Assembly (NCBI GenBank): GCA_900544905.1
Contig: UQXF01000026.1
Location: forward strand, 1-31,407
DNA: 31,407 nt
Direction: 5' to 3'
Source: an uncultured Clostridium sp.
Lineage (GTDB): Bacteria > Bacillota > Clostridia > Lachnospirales > Lachnospiraceae
Under the pieces are notes generated by a model that was not told the DNA's origin, did not search any database, and saw only the letters and a program-made list of their open reading frames with translations. A program made the position numbers and the translations under genes. Of this stretch, positions 6,707 through 15,048 are shown piece after piece. Within the stretch, counting starts at the first letter, position 1. Every line of letters begins with the position of its first letter.

Positions 6707-8032
6707 TCAACCTTTCTCTTTCCTTTCCCGAATAATAAACCGGAGGGGCGTTCCCTTAAATCCAAATGCGTCCCGGATACGGTTCTCAATATATCTTGTA
6801 TAAGAAAAATGACTTAATTTCTTATCATTCACAAAAATAACAAAGGTAGGAGGCTTGACAGAAACCTCCGTCATATAATAAAGCCGCAGCTTTTTCCCCT
6901 TATCAGAAGGCGGCTCCTGCATGGCAACTGCCTCAGACAAAATCTCATTTAAAACGCCTGTTCCAACCCGCAGGGCATGGTTATCAATTACCATATCAAT
7001 CATATCGAACAGCTTTGGCAGACGCTGTCCGGTTTTAGCGGAAATAAAAATTATCTCTGCATATGGCATAAAAGAAAGGATTCTCCTGACCTCTTCCGTA
7101 AATTTATACACCGTCTTATCATCTTTTTCTACGGCATCCCATTTATTGACCGCAATAATCATACCCTTGCCGCGCTCATGGGCAATTCCGGCAATCTTGG
7201 CGTCCTGCTCTGTTACTCCCTCTGTGGCATCAATTACCAGCACACACACATCTGCACGCTCCACCGCCGTTACCGTCCGGATGATGGAATAACGCTCGAT
7301 ATCCTCTTTGATTTTGCTCTTACGGCGCAGTCCGGCAGTATCAATAAATACATACTCCCGTCCGTCTCTTATAACCTCCGTATCAATGGCGTCTCTTGTG
7401 GTTCCCGCAATGTCCGAAACAATAACCCGGTCCTCCCCAAGCAGTTTATTGATAATGGAGCTTTTTCCCACATTCGGCTTACCGATAATGGCAATCTTGG
7501 GACGTTCATCCTCGTCCTCCCCGCGAACCTCATCCGGGAAATGGGATACTACCTCGTCAAGCATATCGCCAAGCCCCAGCTGGGAAGCCGCAGAGACCGG
7601 AAAAGGGTCTCCTAATCCCAGATTATAAAACTCATAGACATCCGGCATAAACTTATCAAAATTATCTACCTTGTTTACCACTAATACAACGGGCTTCCGG
7701 GAACGTCTCAGCATATCTGCCACCTTGTGGTCTGCATCCACAAGCCCCTGTCTTACATCCACCAAAAACATAATCACATCCGCAGTATCCATGGCAATCT
7801 GCGCCTGGGCACGCATACTCTTAATAATAATATCTTCACTCTCCGGCTCAATACCGCCGGTATCAATCATCGTAAAATTATAATCCAGCCAGTTCACATC
7901 CGCATAAATGCGGTCTCTTGTGACACCGGGAGTATCCTTAACAATGGATATCTTGGAACCGGCCAGCACATTAAACAATGTAGATTTGCCTACATTTGGT
8001 CTTCCTACGATGGCAACAATTGGCTTACTCAT
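6707..8032 (-). CDS. der: Ribosome biogenesis GTPase Der (EngA)
   Basis: Double-GTPase required for 50S subunit maturation. Two G domains in tandem are clear: P-loops GRPNVGKS at 10-17 and GKPNVGKS at 184-191, with NKVD at 120-123 for the first, and a C-terminal KH-like domain that follows. It has 441 residues. Two in-frame ATGs are possible (8038 and 8032). The strong Shine-Dalgarno AAAGGAGG abuts the first and is 6 bases from the second, so I choose 8032. This gives MSKPIVAIVGRPNVGKS, the common Der N-terminus. A candidate promoter lies at 8112-8141, and plsY follows 7 bases after the stop. Confidence 0.97.
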   Translation of the reverse strand: MSKPIVAIVGRPNVGKSTLFNVLAGSKISIVKDTPGVTRDRIYADVNWLDYNFTMIDTGGIEPESEDIIIKSMRAQAQIAMDTADVIMFLVDVRQGLVDADHKVADMLRRSRKPVVLVVNKVDNFDKFMPDVYEFYNLGLGDPFPVSAASQLGLGDMLDEVVSHFPDEVRGEDEDERPKIAIIGKPNVGKSSIINKLLGEDRVIVSDIAGTTRDAIDTEVIRDGREYVFIDTAGLRRKSKIKEDIERYSIIRTVTAVERADVCVLVIDATEGVTEQDAKIAGIAHERGKGMIIAVNKWDAVEKDDKTVYKFTEEVRRILSFMPYAEIIFISAKTGQRLPKLFDMIDMVIDNHALRVGTGVLNEILSEAVAMQEPPSDKGKKLRLYYMTEVSVKPPTFVIFVNDKKLSHFSYTRYIENRIRDAFGFKGTPLRFIIRERKEKG

Positions 8033-8111
8033 TGTCATCCTCCTTTTGCATTTATATACAAAAAATTCCAGAATTTATTGATAAATCATCTTTCAATTCA
8101 CAACTCTATCT

Positions 8112-8141
8112 AGTTTACAATAGAGAAAGTTATTTGTAAAC
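8112..8141 (-). promoter_or_regulatory. Candidate promoter with overlapping operator-like dyad upstream of der
   Basis: On the minus strand TTTACA (8140-8135), a 17-base spacer and TAAACT (8117-8112), each 4-5 of 6 against the sigma-A consensus. The same stretch is a dyad, GTTTACAA and TTGTAAAC, a perfect 8-bp inverted repeat (8113-8120, 8134-8141) bracketing the spacer. Such placement would suit a repressor site, but no regulator is identified. The distance to the der start is about 75 bases. Confidence 0.4.
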
Positions 8142-8159
8142 CTTTATTTTCGGTAAAAA

Positions 8160-9011
8160 TTACTCTTTTAGCATCATTACGCCGGCAAGATTTCCCCGCC
8201 TTCCATGACTTGCCCGGTGGGAGAAAAAAACATCCGGATTACAGCAGGTACAGAGGTCTGTCACGTCAAGATGTTCCCTCCCGATGCCCGCCTCCAGCAG
8301 CGTAATCTCACATGCTTTGTGAAGATTTAACTGGTATTTTCCATTTTCCTTTTGGTAGAGCAGTTCATCTCCAAAGCTGTTTCCAAACACCTCCAGAAAG
8401 CGGAGCGCCACATCCTCACTTACCTCATAGCATTTCTGGCAGATAGAGGGTGCTATGGCGCATACAATATCCTGCGGACGGCTACCATATTCCTTCTCCA
8501 TACAGGAAACCATTTTTGCCCCAATCCGCTCCACAGTACCGCGCCAGCCGGAATGTGCCATTGCAATCACCTTTTTTACCGGGTCAAAGAAAAATAACGG
8601 AACGCAGTCCGCATAAAAGGTTATAATGGGAATGCCCGGCTCGTCCGTCACAAGACCGTCTATTTCCTTAATATCACTTTCCCTGACAATTCCCTTACCG
8701 CTGTCCGCTTTTGTCACCTTATGAAAACGGGTCAGATGCACCTGGTCTGAAAATACAAGCCTTGTCTCGTCATAGCCCAATGCCCTCGCAAACCGACGAT
8801 GGTTTTCCATTACCTTTTCCCTGTCATCCCCTCTTGTAAAGCTTAAATTCATGGAGGCTAAATGCTCCTCTGACACACCGCCTAACCGGGTGGAAAAGCC
8901 ATGAACAAGCTCTTTTTCATATACCGACAATTTGGGAAACGTAACATACGCCACTCCGTTTTTTTCTTTCATATTACAGATATGTTGATTATTAATATAT
9001 TTTAGCTCCAT
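8160..9011 (-). CDS. pgeF: Peptidoglycan editing factor PgeF / YfiH-YlmD family (multicopper polyphenol oxidoreductase-like) enzyme
   Basis: Member of the DUF152/YfiH (CNF1-like) family. Homologues are known as purine nucleoside phosphorylase/adenosine deaminase-like enzymes, and in E. coli as the factor that removes mis-incorporated amino acids from peptidoglycan precursors. The Cys-His-His site is present: H92 in SDQVH, C136 in YADCVP and H153 in HSGWRG. The C-terminal segment CTCCNPDVFFSHRASHGRRGN is also typical. The length is 283 residues. There is no good alternative start; upstream of ATG 9011 lies GAGG at about 12 bases. It is 87 bases downstream of yraN and 120 bases upstream of der, probably near the end of its transcription unit. 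The true substrate here is unknown. Confidence 0.88.
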   Translation of the reverse strand: MELKYINNQHICNMKEKNGVAYVTFPKLSVYEKELVHGFSTRLGGVSEEHLASMNLSFTRGDDREKVMENHRRFARALGYDETRLVFSDQVHLTRFHKVTKADSGKGIVRESDIKEIDGLVTDEPGIPIITFYADCVPLFFFDPVKKVIAMAHSGWRGTVERIGAKMVSCMEKEYGSRPQDIVCAIAPSICQKCYEVSEDVALRFLEVFGNSFGDELLYQKENGKYQLNLHKACEITLLEAGIGREHLDVTDLCTCCNPDVFFSHRASHGRRGNLAGVMMLKE

Positions 9012-9098
9012 TCCCTATCTATCCTCTTTCCTTACACCATAAACTATGAATCCTTTACCATAACCCTGAAGCTTCACCGTTCCCAATCACAGCCTGCC

Positions 9099-9464
9099 CT
9101 ATAATTGAAACGGAAATGCATCCCTATAATATGTGATTTTATTTTTCAGTACGCTTGCCACATCAAAGCGCACCGGCGTAAATTCTCCCAGATTATGGCT
9201 GTATAAATAATATCCTGCTGCCATGCTAATCCGTTTCTGCTTGGCAGTTCCCACAGCTTCCGCCGGGGAGCCGCATTTTTCCGAATTACGGTATTTTACC
9301 TCTACAAACACATAATAACCAGCTTCTCTGGCTATTATGTCGATTTCTCCCTGCCTGCACCGGTAATTCATTTCTAGGATTTCAAAGCCATGTGCCTGCA
9401 GGTACTCCTTTACAGCCTGCTCCATACCGGCACCCAGCTTCCGTTTGTTTTTCTCCTGTGTCAT
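9099..9464 (-). CDS. YraN family (UPF0102) endonuclease-like protein
   Basis: Small protein with a restriction-endonuclease-like fold. The family signature is visible: RCRQGEIDIIAREAGYYVFVEVKYRN, with the acidic residues and the E-V-K of the PD-(D/E)xK core. Its cellular role is not established, although homologues are often next to rnhB and ribosome genes, as here. Length is 121 residues from the ATG at 9464, which has GAGG a few bases upstream and gives a usual N-terminus (NKRKLGAGMEQAV). The frame extends to a TTG at 9497, but that start has no well-placed ribosome-binding site. Confidence 0.88.
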   Translation of the reverse strand: MTQEKNKRKLGAGMEQAVKEYLQAHGFEILEMNYRCRQGEIDIIAREAGYYVFVEVKYRNSEKCGSPAEAVGTAKQKRISMAAGYYLYSHNLGEFTPVRFDVASVLKNKITYYRDAFPFQL

Positions 9465-9515
9465 CCCAACCTCAATACTTTTATCCTCTCTGTACAATCG
9501 GCAATTGTCTGTCTC

Positions 9516-9803
9516 CTACCGGATTATTTTACTCTTAATCCGGTCCATTTTATCCACATAGACTAAAATTTCCGCCACAACTCCATACAATTCCGGCGGA
9601 ATCATATCTCCAATCTCTAACTTCAGCAGGGTATCTGCAAGCCCTTCATCCTCATAGGTTGCCACATCCGCTTCCCTTGCCTTTTCAATAATACGGTCTG
9701 CAATCACACCCTGGCCGGAAGCAACCACCTGCGGCGCCGCATTGGCTGGGTCATAGGTTAATGCCACTGCCTTTTTTTTCTTTTTTGGCTCCTTTTCTGT
9801 CAT
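9516..9803 (-). CDS. FlhB-like (EscU/YscU C-terminal) protein, YlqH family
   Basis: A 95-residue stand-alone copy of the cytoplasmic C-terminal domain of the flagellar/type III export switch protein FlhB. The stretch AVALTYDP, followed later by EIGDMIPPELYGVVAEILVYV, aligns with FlhB C-terminal domains. The self-cleavage motif N-P-T-H that precedes AVAL in true FlhB is replaced by a run of lysines (K7-K11), and there are no membrane helices, so it cannot act as an export gate by itself. B. subtilis has the same pair, ylqG-ylqH, after rnhB. The function is unknown. ATG is at 9803 with GGAGGA upstream, 15 bases after ylqG. Confidence 0.88.
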   Translation of the reverse strand: MTEKEPKKKKKAVALTYDPANAAPQVVASGQGVIADRIIEKAREADVATYEDEGLADTLLKLEIGDMIPPELYGVVAEILVYVDKMDRIKSKIIR

Positions 9804-9818
9804 TGTCCTTCCTCCAAT

Positions 9819-11537
9819 CTATGTTCTCGCATCAAAGGTATACCTTTTTATACTCCGCTCTGCATTTTCATCAATAATCTCATCCACCACTTTATTAATG
9901 GATTCCTGCGGCTGACGCTTAACTACTTCATTGGTCAGGGAAAATCCCCGGTCTGCCAGCTGCTTTGCCAGCTGGCTCATATTCTCTGCCACAATATCTA
10001 CACTTTCCTGGTCGTTTAAATAAAACCTTGCATTCACATTCGTTCCTGTCAGAGTCACCTTGATATCTGTCTGCCCCAGGTAATCCATATCCAGATGCAG
10101 CATAACACTGATGCCATCCTTTTTCTGGGCAAGCTTACGCTTATCCGCATAGACATAGAGCTCCGAATTTGCATTCCGGTTGGAAAGCTTTAAGGGCATC
10201 TGGGCATATATCATCTGATGGTTCAGCTGCTCCATAAACTGCATATTCTGGCGCATATTCTGGAAATTCTGGTTAAAATTCCTGGTATCGCCGCCCTTTG
10301 CGGCAACCGCCTCCTCAAATGCCCTGCCCTGTTTTAATATTTTATCATATAATTCATCAATTTCCTTTGGATTTTTCATATCCCTGGGATTCAATGCCCA
10401 GTTTTTCCGGATAACATCTGCAAACAGCTTTCTAAATTCACTGGATTCCAGCATATTCCGGACCACAGCATCGCTGGCATTACTGCTGTTCAATGCCTGT
10501 GTCACACTTTTAAGCAGCTCCTCCGGCGAAGAAGTCTGCCTGTGTATATTCTGAAGCTGCTCTTCTGAAATTCCCGCTTTTTGCAGCATACCCGTCAGAC
10601 GGGATGCCTCCTCCTTTGTAATTCCTGCCTGCTCCGCAAACCGGGATAAGTCAGCCGCCTTTCCCTCCGCCATCGTTTTATCAATGCCAGCGGTGCTTCC
10701 CTGTCCTTCTTCATTGAAACCGGATGCTATTTCACCTTCTGTCCCTAATCCTGCATTTACGCCTTCCGTTAAAGCTTCTCCACCCTCCGGTTGTCCTGCC
10801 ACTACCGCTTCTGAGCCATTCATTGCCTTTAAGGGGCTTTCCTCCGGCAGGAACATATCCAGTATTTCATTTGCCACAGACAACAGAGAAGCTCCCGGCG
10901 TATCCGCAGAAAATGCATCTGTAAATGACGCCATACTTTCCGCTGTACCGGCAATATCACCACTCAGCTGGTGACTGTAACTCTGGTATCTCTCATACTG
11001 TGCAATATTAGTCTCTGTGACCGGAATGTTCATTTTATTCAGAGCCGCCAGCGTCTGCATGGATGCGCCCGGAAATTTCATGCTCTGGGACAAAAGCTTC
11101 ACCATACTGTTCTTATCCACGGGCATTCCCGCCTCCATCAGTTCCTTTGCTGCTGAAAAATTCTTTTCCGTAGGGGATAAACCTGCCATATCCAGTGCCT
11201 TTTCTAAAACCTGGGTCTGGGCGCTGTACAGGGAATCAAACATTGGCTTAATCAGAATCTGGCTGGCGGTATTCTCCTTTACGGAGAATAAAAGCTGGTC
11301 ACCAACCCCTAACTCCACATCTCCCTGCAGTCTGGCGGATAATTTCGCCTGGTTATCCAGTGCAATTGTGACCTTTTCCCCTGTAATATCCAAAATTTCC
11401 CCTTTAAATACCGTTCCTTCCTTAAGCCCGGTTATATCTGCGGAGGACTGCGCCTGATTTGCCCTGGAATTCTCCGTTTTCGCATTTTCCTGTAAATGCA
11501 TATCATAACTGCCTAAAATCCTGTTTCCAATCTGCAT
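9819..11537 (-). CDS. FliK-like (flagellar hook-length control C-terminal domain) protein, YlqG family
   Basis: A 572-residue protein with a C-terminal Flg_hook-like domain (about 430-545), seen as LPLKLSNRNANSELYVYAD and then ISVMLHLDMDYLGQTDIKVT. The N-terminal half has a small beta-rich domain at about 35-95 (LKEGTVFKGEILDITGEKVTIA). A low-complexity Gly/Glu/Ala-rich linker at about 245-295 follows. It pairs with the FlhB-like gene downstream but no flagellar genes are in the window, so it looks like an orphan relative rather than a hook ruler. A strong ribosome-binding site (GGAGAGGAGG) precedes ATG at 11537. The function is unknown. Confidence 0.85.
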   Translation of the reverse strand: MQIGNRILGSYDMHLQENAKTENSRANQAQSSADITGLKEGTVFKGEILDITGEKVTIALDNQAKLSARLQGDVELGVGDQLLFSVKENTASQILIKPMFDSLYSAQTQVLEKALDMAGLSPTEKNFSAAKELMEAGMPVDKNSMVKLLSQSMKFPGASMQTLAALNKMNIPVTETNIAQYERYQSYSHQLSGDIAGTAESMASFTDAFSADTPGASLLSVANEILDMFLPEESPLKAMNGSEAVVAGQPEGGEALTEGVNAGLGTEGEIASGFNEEGQGSTAGIDKTMAEGKAADLSRFAEQAGITKEEASRLTGMLQKAGISEEQLQNIHRQTSSPEELLKSVTQALNSSNASDAVVRNMLESSEFRKLFADVIRKNWALNPRDMKNPKEIDELYDKILKQGRAFEEAVAAKGGDTRNFNQNFQNMRQNMQFMEQLNHQMIYAQMPLKLSNRNANSELYVYADKRKLAQKKDGISVMLHLDMDYLGQTDIKVTLTGTNVNARFYLNDQESVDIVAENMSQLAKQLADRGFSLTNEVVKRQPQESINKVVDEIIDENAERSIKRYTFDART

Positions 11538-11559
11538 ACAAATCCTCCTCTCCTGTCAC

Positions 11560-12312
11560 CTATACAAAATTTCCAATAAATGTCCTTCTATGTATTTTAC
11601 AGGGACCCATTTCCTTTAATGCCGCAATATGCTTTGCGCTTCCATATCCTTTATTGCTGGCAAAATCATATCCCGGATACACCTGGTCCATATCCACCAT
11701 AAAGCGGTCCCTCGTCACCTTGGCTATAATACTGGCGGCTGCAATGGATACGCTCTTCGTATCTCCCTTAATAATAGCCTCCTGGGGAATATCCACCCCG
11801 GGAATTGTCACAGCGTCATTTAACAGGATTTCCGGTTTAACCGGTAATTTGCTGATTGCCATCCGCATTGCGGCATAATCCGCCTGCAAAATGTTGATTT
11901 CATCAATGCATTCTTCATCTGCAAAGCCAATCCCCACGGCAACCGCTTTCTCCATAATCTCATCATACAACAGCTCCCGTTTCTTCTCAGACAGCTGTTT
12001 GGAGTCATTCAGATAATAAATATCGGTATCTTTCGGAAGAATGACAGCTGCAGCCACAACCGGACCTGCCAGCGGTCCCCTGCCCACCTCATCTATTCCA
12101 CATATATATCGGCACTTTTCATATTTCCGTTCATACTCTTTCATGGCATTGGTACGTGCCACCTCTGCTTCAAAGGCTGCAACCCTTTTTCTGGCAGCCT
12201 CCACCAGCTTTATGACGCCGGCACGGCTGTCTGCCTCAAACTGCGGTATGAAAACCTTAAGCTCTTCCACTGAAGCATTTTTTAGGATTTCTTTTATCTC
12301 ATTAACTCCCAT
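11560..12312 (-). CDS. rnhB: Ribonuclease HII
   Basis: Endonuclease that cleaves the RNA strand of RNA-DNA hybrids and excises single misincorporated ribonucleotides. The four acidic active-site residues are present: D74 and E75 in GIDEVGRG, D166 in LLNDAV and D202 in KVTRDRF, with the KGDTKSVSIAAASIIAK block. Length is 250 residues, including an N-terminal extension of about 65 residues (helical, KEILKNASVEELKVFI) as seen in Firmicutes RNase HII. The frame opens further upstream to 12381, but ATG 12312 has AGGA a few bases upstream and starts the recognisable extension. Position after lepB and before ylqG matches the B. subtilis order rbgA-rnhB-ylqG. Confidence 0.96.
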   Translation of the reverse strand: MGVNEIKEILKNASVEELKVFIPQFEADSRAGVIKLVEAARKRVAAFEAEVARTNAMKEYERKYEKCRYICGIDEVGRGPLAGPVVAAAVILPKDTDIYYLNDSKQLSEKKRELLYDEIMEKAVAVGIGFADEECIDEINILQADYAAMRMAISKLPVKPEILLNDAVTIPGVDIPQEAIIKGDTKSVSIAAASIIAKVTRDRFMVDMDQVYPGYDFASNKGYGSAKHIAALKEMGPCKIHRRTFIGNFV

Positions 12313-12410
12313 TTTCCTGCATATCTCCCTTTTAATATAACGAAAGCTGTCGCATAAAACACATACGGTTAAGTAACACATGGTTTAATACCTGCGGCAG
12401 CCCTGTCCTT

Positions 12411-12980
12411 CTATTCAACTTTTCCGAATTTTGATAAAGGCCAGATTCTTAGAACAGCCTTTCCCTCCAGCTCATCCTTATGGATATTTCCCACCTCTTC
12501 AAAACGGGAATCCTTACTGTCATTGCGGTTATCACCCATTACAAAGTATTCGTCTTCCCCAAGGATTATATCTTCCTCCGCCCTGCCAATCATATTCGGC
12601 TCGATTGTCTCATAGCCATAATCCTCCTCTAACGGCGTACCATTAATATAGATTGTACCGTCCTCGTCAATCCTTACCTTTTCTCCCGGCAGCCCGATAA
12701 TACGCTTGATATAATATACAGAGCTGTCATGATATGGAAAAACCACGATATCAAACCGCTCCGGGTCCTTAAAGCGATAGGAAAGCTTATCAATCCAGAG
12801 ATTATCGCCATCCTCCAGGGTATCGTACATGGAACTTCCGCTCACCTCTGTGCGCTGTCCCACAAAGGTGATAATAAACCATACCACTATAATAACAAAT
12901 ACAATATAAATAACCATTCCTATTATCTCTTTTACGATATTAACCTCTTCTTCCTGTACATTATTTTTCTTCTTTGCCAT
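12411..12980 (-). CDS. lepB: Type I signal peptidase (second copy)
   Basis: Membrane serine protease that removes signal peptides from exported proteins. One transmembrane helix at about 22-40 is followed by box B SGSSMYDTL (catalytic S50) and box D YIKRIIGLPGE (general base K92), then GDNRNDSKDSR (box E). The usual Pro after the catalytic Met region (SMxP) is Asp here. It has 189 residues from ATG 12980, which has AAGGAG 9 bases upstream. The open frame continues into rbgA but that extension is not typical. It overlaps no gene and starts 13 bases after rbgA. Together with the copy at 13856 it flanks rbgA. Confidence 0.95.
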   Translation of the reverse strand: MAKKKNNVQEEEVNIVKEIIGMVIYIVFVIIVVWFIITFVGQRTEVSGSSMYDTLEDGDNLWIDKLSYRFKDPERFDIVVFPYHDSSVYYIKRIIGLPGEKVRIDEDGTIYINGTPLEEDYGYETIEPNMIGRAEEDIILGEDEYFVMGDNRNDSKDSRFEEVGNIHKDELEGKAVLRIWPLSKFGKVE

Positions 12981-12993
12981 TTTTCTTAACTCC

Positions 12994-13836
12994 TTATCCC
13001 GGCTGCTCCACGGAAATTCTTCCAAGCTTGCCATTTCTGAACTCTTCTAATATGATTCCTGCAGCCTTTTCATAATCCAGTTCCTTCCCCTTTAACAGGC
13101 ATCCGCGTTTTTCTGCAATCTCTCCCAGAATAGCAGATGCTTCCGAATCCTCCTGAACCTGATAACGCTTCTCCAGAATACCCGGATACTGTTCCTTTAA
13201 AAATGTTATCAGCTTACAGGCAAGCTCTGTTTTTTGCAAAATCTCGTCATTAATAGAACCGATAAATGCAAGGTGCTCTCCCACAAGCTCATCCTCAAAT
13301 TTAGGCCAGAGAATCCCCGGTGTATCCAATAATTCTACATTCTTATTAATCCGAATCCATTGCTTTCCCTTTGTGACTCCCGGCTTATTCCCCACCTTTG
13401 TACACGCTTTTCTTGCGTAGGAATTAATAAACGTGGATTTGCCTACATTGGGTATGCCTGCAATCATGGCACGAATAGGACGGTTCATTATTCCACGCCG
13501 CCGGTCTCTCTCTGTTTTTTCCTTACATGCCTCCTGAACCTTAGCGGTAATCGCCTTCATTCCCTGTCCATCCCTGGCATTAATGGTAACAACCATGATT
13601 CCCTTTTCCTTAAAATATGCCTCCCACCTTGCAGTCACTGCCTCATCTGCCAAATCACATTTATTCAGCAGCACCAGACGGAATTTATTGTTTGCCAGTG
13701 AATCAATATCCGGATTACGGCTGGCAAAGGGAACTCTCGCATCTAACAGCTCAATCACGATATCAATTAATTTGATATCTTCCTGCATCATGCGTTTTGC
13801 CTTTGTCATATGACCTGGATACCATTGAATATTCAT
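12994..13836 (-). CDS. rbgA: Ribosome biogenesis GTPase RbgA (YlqF)
   Basis: Circularly permuted GTPase needed for late 50S subunit assembly. The permuted motif order is visible: G4 NKCD at 58-61, then G1 GIPNVGKS at 127-134, then G3 DTPG at 171-174. The N-terminal IQWYPGHMTKAKR is diagnostic of the YlqF family, and a C-terminal helical RNA-binding domain follows. Length 280 is normal. A ribosome-binding site, GAGGAG, precedes ATG at 13836. It sits between two signal peptidase genes and downstream of rplS, matching rplS-ylqF-rnhB synteny in Firmicutes. L6/L19-region ribosome maturation connects it functionally to rplS. Confidence 0.97.
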   Translation of the reverse strand: MNIQWYPGHMTKAKRMMQEDIKLIDIVIELLDARVPFASRNPDIDSLANNKFRLVLLNKCDLADEAVTARWEAYFKEKGIMVVTINARDGQGMKAITAKVQEACKEKTERDRRRGIMNRPIRAMIAGIPNVGKSTFINSYARKACTKVGNKPGVTKGKQWIRINKNVELLDTPGILWPKFEDELVGEHLAFIGSINDEILQKTELACKLITFLKEQYPGILEKRYQVQEDSEASAILGEIAEKRGCLLKGKELDYEKAAGIILEEFRNGKLGRISVEQPG

Positions 13837-13855
13837 ATCAAACTCCTCTGTCTCA

Positions 13856-14440
13856 CTATTTTACAAAACCAAAATTGCTCCTTGGAGAAATCCGGAAGAA
13901 GACCCTGCCGCTAATCTCCTTTTTGGAAATATTTCCAATATTGACATAGCGGGAGTCCTCACTGTTATTACAGTTGTCTCCCATCACAAAATACTCCTCT
14001 TCTCCCAGCGTAATCTCATCCAGTGCAATTCCCTCTGTCATAATCAAATCTTCAAAGGGCAGGTCTGTCAAAACCTTCCCATCAATAAAAATATGCCCGT
14101 TTTTAATCTGAACCGTTTCTCCCGGAAGACCGATAATCCGCTTAATGTTAAAATAGCTTTCCGTATCCTCCTTCAGCTTAAATGCTATGATATCATAACG
14201 CTTCGGATTATGAAAGGTATAAGAACGCTTGTTAATCAGCACCACATCCTGGTTGGACAACGCCGGTTCCATGCTTTGTCCAATCATTGTAACGGACTGG
14301 ATTCCAAATGTCACCAGACTATATGCAAGAATTATAACAATTAAAATAGAAAGCGCCCACTGCCCGACTTCGGACATAAAATCTTTCACATCAAATTCAT
14401 CTCTGTCATAACTGCTCCGGTACCTTCTTCGCCGTCTCAT
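13856..14440 (-). CDS. lepB: Type I signal peptidase (first copy)
   Basis: Signal peptidase I with an Arg-rich cytoplasmic N-terminus (R2-R6), one transmembrane helix at about 28-46, box B GQSMEPAL with catalytic S56, box D NIKRIIGLPGE with base K100, and GDNCNNSEDSR near the C-terminus. It has 194 residues, ordinary for Gram-positive enzymes. It opens the transcription unit after the rplS terminator; a candidate promoter is at 14462-14490, and AAGGAGG lies 4 bases before ATG. It is more canonical than the copy at 12411 (it has the SMxP proline). The two differ enough not to be a very recent duplication. Confidence 0.96.
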   Translation of the reverse strand: MRRRRRYRSSYDRDEFDVKDFMSEVGQWALSILIVIILAYSLVTFGIQSVTMIGQSMEPALSNQDVVLINKRSYTFHNPKRYDIIAFKLKEDTESYFNIKRIIGLPGETVQIKNGHIFIDGKVLTDLPFEDLIMTEGIALDEITLGEEEYFVMGDNCNNSEDSRYVNIGNISKKEISGRVFFRISPRSNFGFVK

Positions 14441-14461
14441 ATAGCCTCCTTATCCTGATAT

Positions 14462-14490
14462 GTTTTATTCATTTTAATAAATTTTCTCAA
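14462..14490 (-). promoter_or_regulatory. Candidate sigma-A promoter for lepB-rbgA-lepB-rnhB unit
   Basis: On the minus strand TTGAGA (14490-14485), a 17-base spacer and TAAAAC (14467-14462), 5 of 6 and 4 of 6 against consensus. It lies in the short gap between the rplS terminator and lepB. The surrounding sequence is very A/T rich, so chance matches are possible. Confidence 0.4.
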
Positions 14491-14536
14491 AACATTTATT
14501 TTTCATGAATCCTATTTTAGTTTACTACATTACAGA

Positions 14537-14573
14537 ACAAAAGGCTAGAGTAAAGATAAACATTACTCCAGCC
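14537..14573 (-). terminator. Intrinsic terminator after rplS
   Basis: On the minus strand GGCTGGAGTAA (14573-14563), 9-base loop, TTACTCTAGCC (14553-14543), an 11-bp stem with one G/T pair, followed by TTTT and a T-rich stretch. It begins about 18 bases after the rplS stop codon and marks the end of the rplS transcript. Confidence 0.8.
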
Positions 14574-14590
14574 CCGTCATGCCTAAAAGA

Positions 14591-14938
14591 TTATTTTACT
14601 AACTCTTTTACTCTTGCTGCCTTACCTACTCTGTCACGTAAGTAGTATAATTTAGCACGTCTAACTTTACCATGTCTTACAACCTCAATCTTTTCTACGA
14701 TTGGAGAATGCAATGGCCAAGTCTTTTCCACACCAACACCGTTTGAATTCTTACGGACGGTAAATGTCTCTCTGTTGCTTCCGCCCTGACGCTTAATTAC
14801 GGTTCCTTCAAATACCTGAATTCTCTCACGGTTACCCTCTTTTACCTTAGCAGATACTCTGACTGTATCGCCTACCTTGAAGTCTGCAACTTCAGCCTTT
14901 AACTGTGCAGCTTCAATGTTCTTAATAATATCGTTCAT
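14591..14938 (-). CDS. rplS: 50S ribosomal protein L19
   Basis: Component of the large subunit near the 30S-50S interface. The 115 residues show the family blocks: FKVGDTVRVSAKVKEGNRERIQ, VFEGTVIKRQGG, RETFTVRKNSNGVGVEKTWP and a basic C-terminus, VRRAKLYYLRDRVGKAARVKE. A GTG lies one codon upstream, but the ATG at 14938 has AAGGAGG at an ideal 6-base distance and is preferred. It has its own promoter, structured leader and terminator, so it can be expressed independently of the trmD operon upstream. Confidence 0.98.
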   Translation of the reverse strand: MNDIIKNIEAAQLKAEVADFKVGDTVRVSAKVKEGNRERIQVFEGTVIKRQGGSNRETFTVRKNSNGVGVEKTWPLHSPIVEKIEVVRHGKVRRAKLYYLRDRVGKAARVKELVK

Positions 14939-14941
14939 CAC

Positions 14942-15042
14942 GAACCTCCTTAGAATATAAGACGTTCTTGCAAGATGATTTTATGTGACTTGCAGAGGAC
15001 CATCTAATTTTAAATGCAGCCTCCTTGCACAGGCAAGAAGTC
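14942..15042 (-). promoter_or_regulatory. Structured rplS leader, probable L19 autoregulatory leader
   Basis: The 5' untranslated region of rplS can fold with GACTT (15042-15038) against AAGTC (14991-14987). These enclose a hairpin CTTGC-CTGT-GCAAG (15037-15024) and a GAGG/CCTC pairing. CTTGC/GCAAG elements recur in the leader (also in TCTTGCAAGA just downstream), so alternative pairings are possible. A ribosomal protein L19 leader family is known in low-GC Gram-positive bacteria at exactly this position. I cannot run a covariance search, so membership is inferred from position and from the multi-stem layout. Confidence 0.5.
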
Positions 15043-15048
15043 GCAACT

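Noticed and set aside
6977..7615. 212-codon plus-strand open frame antisense to der
   Set aside because: Shadow of the highly conserved der gene; no recognisable motif and no separate start signals.
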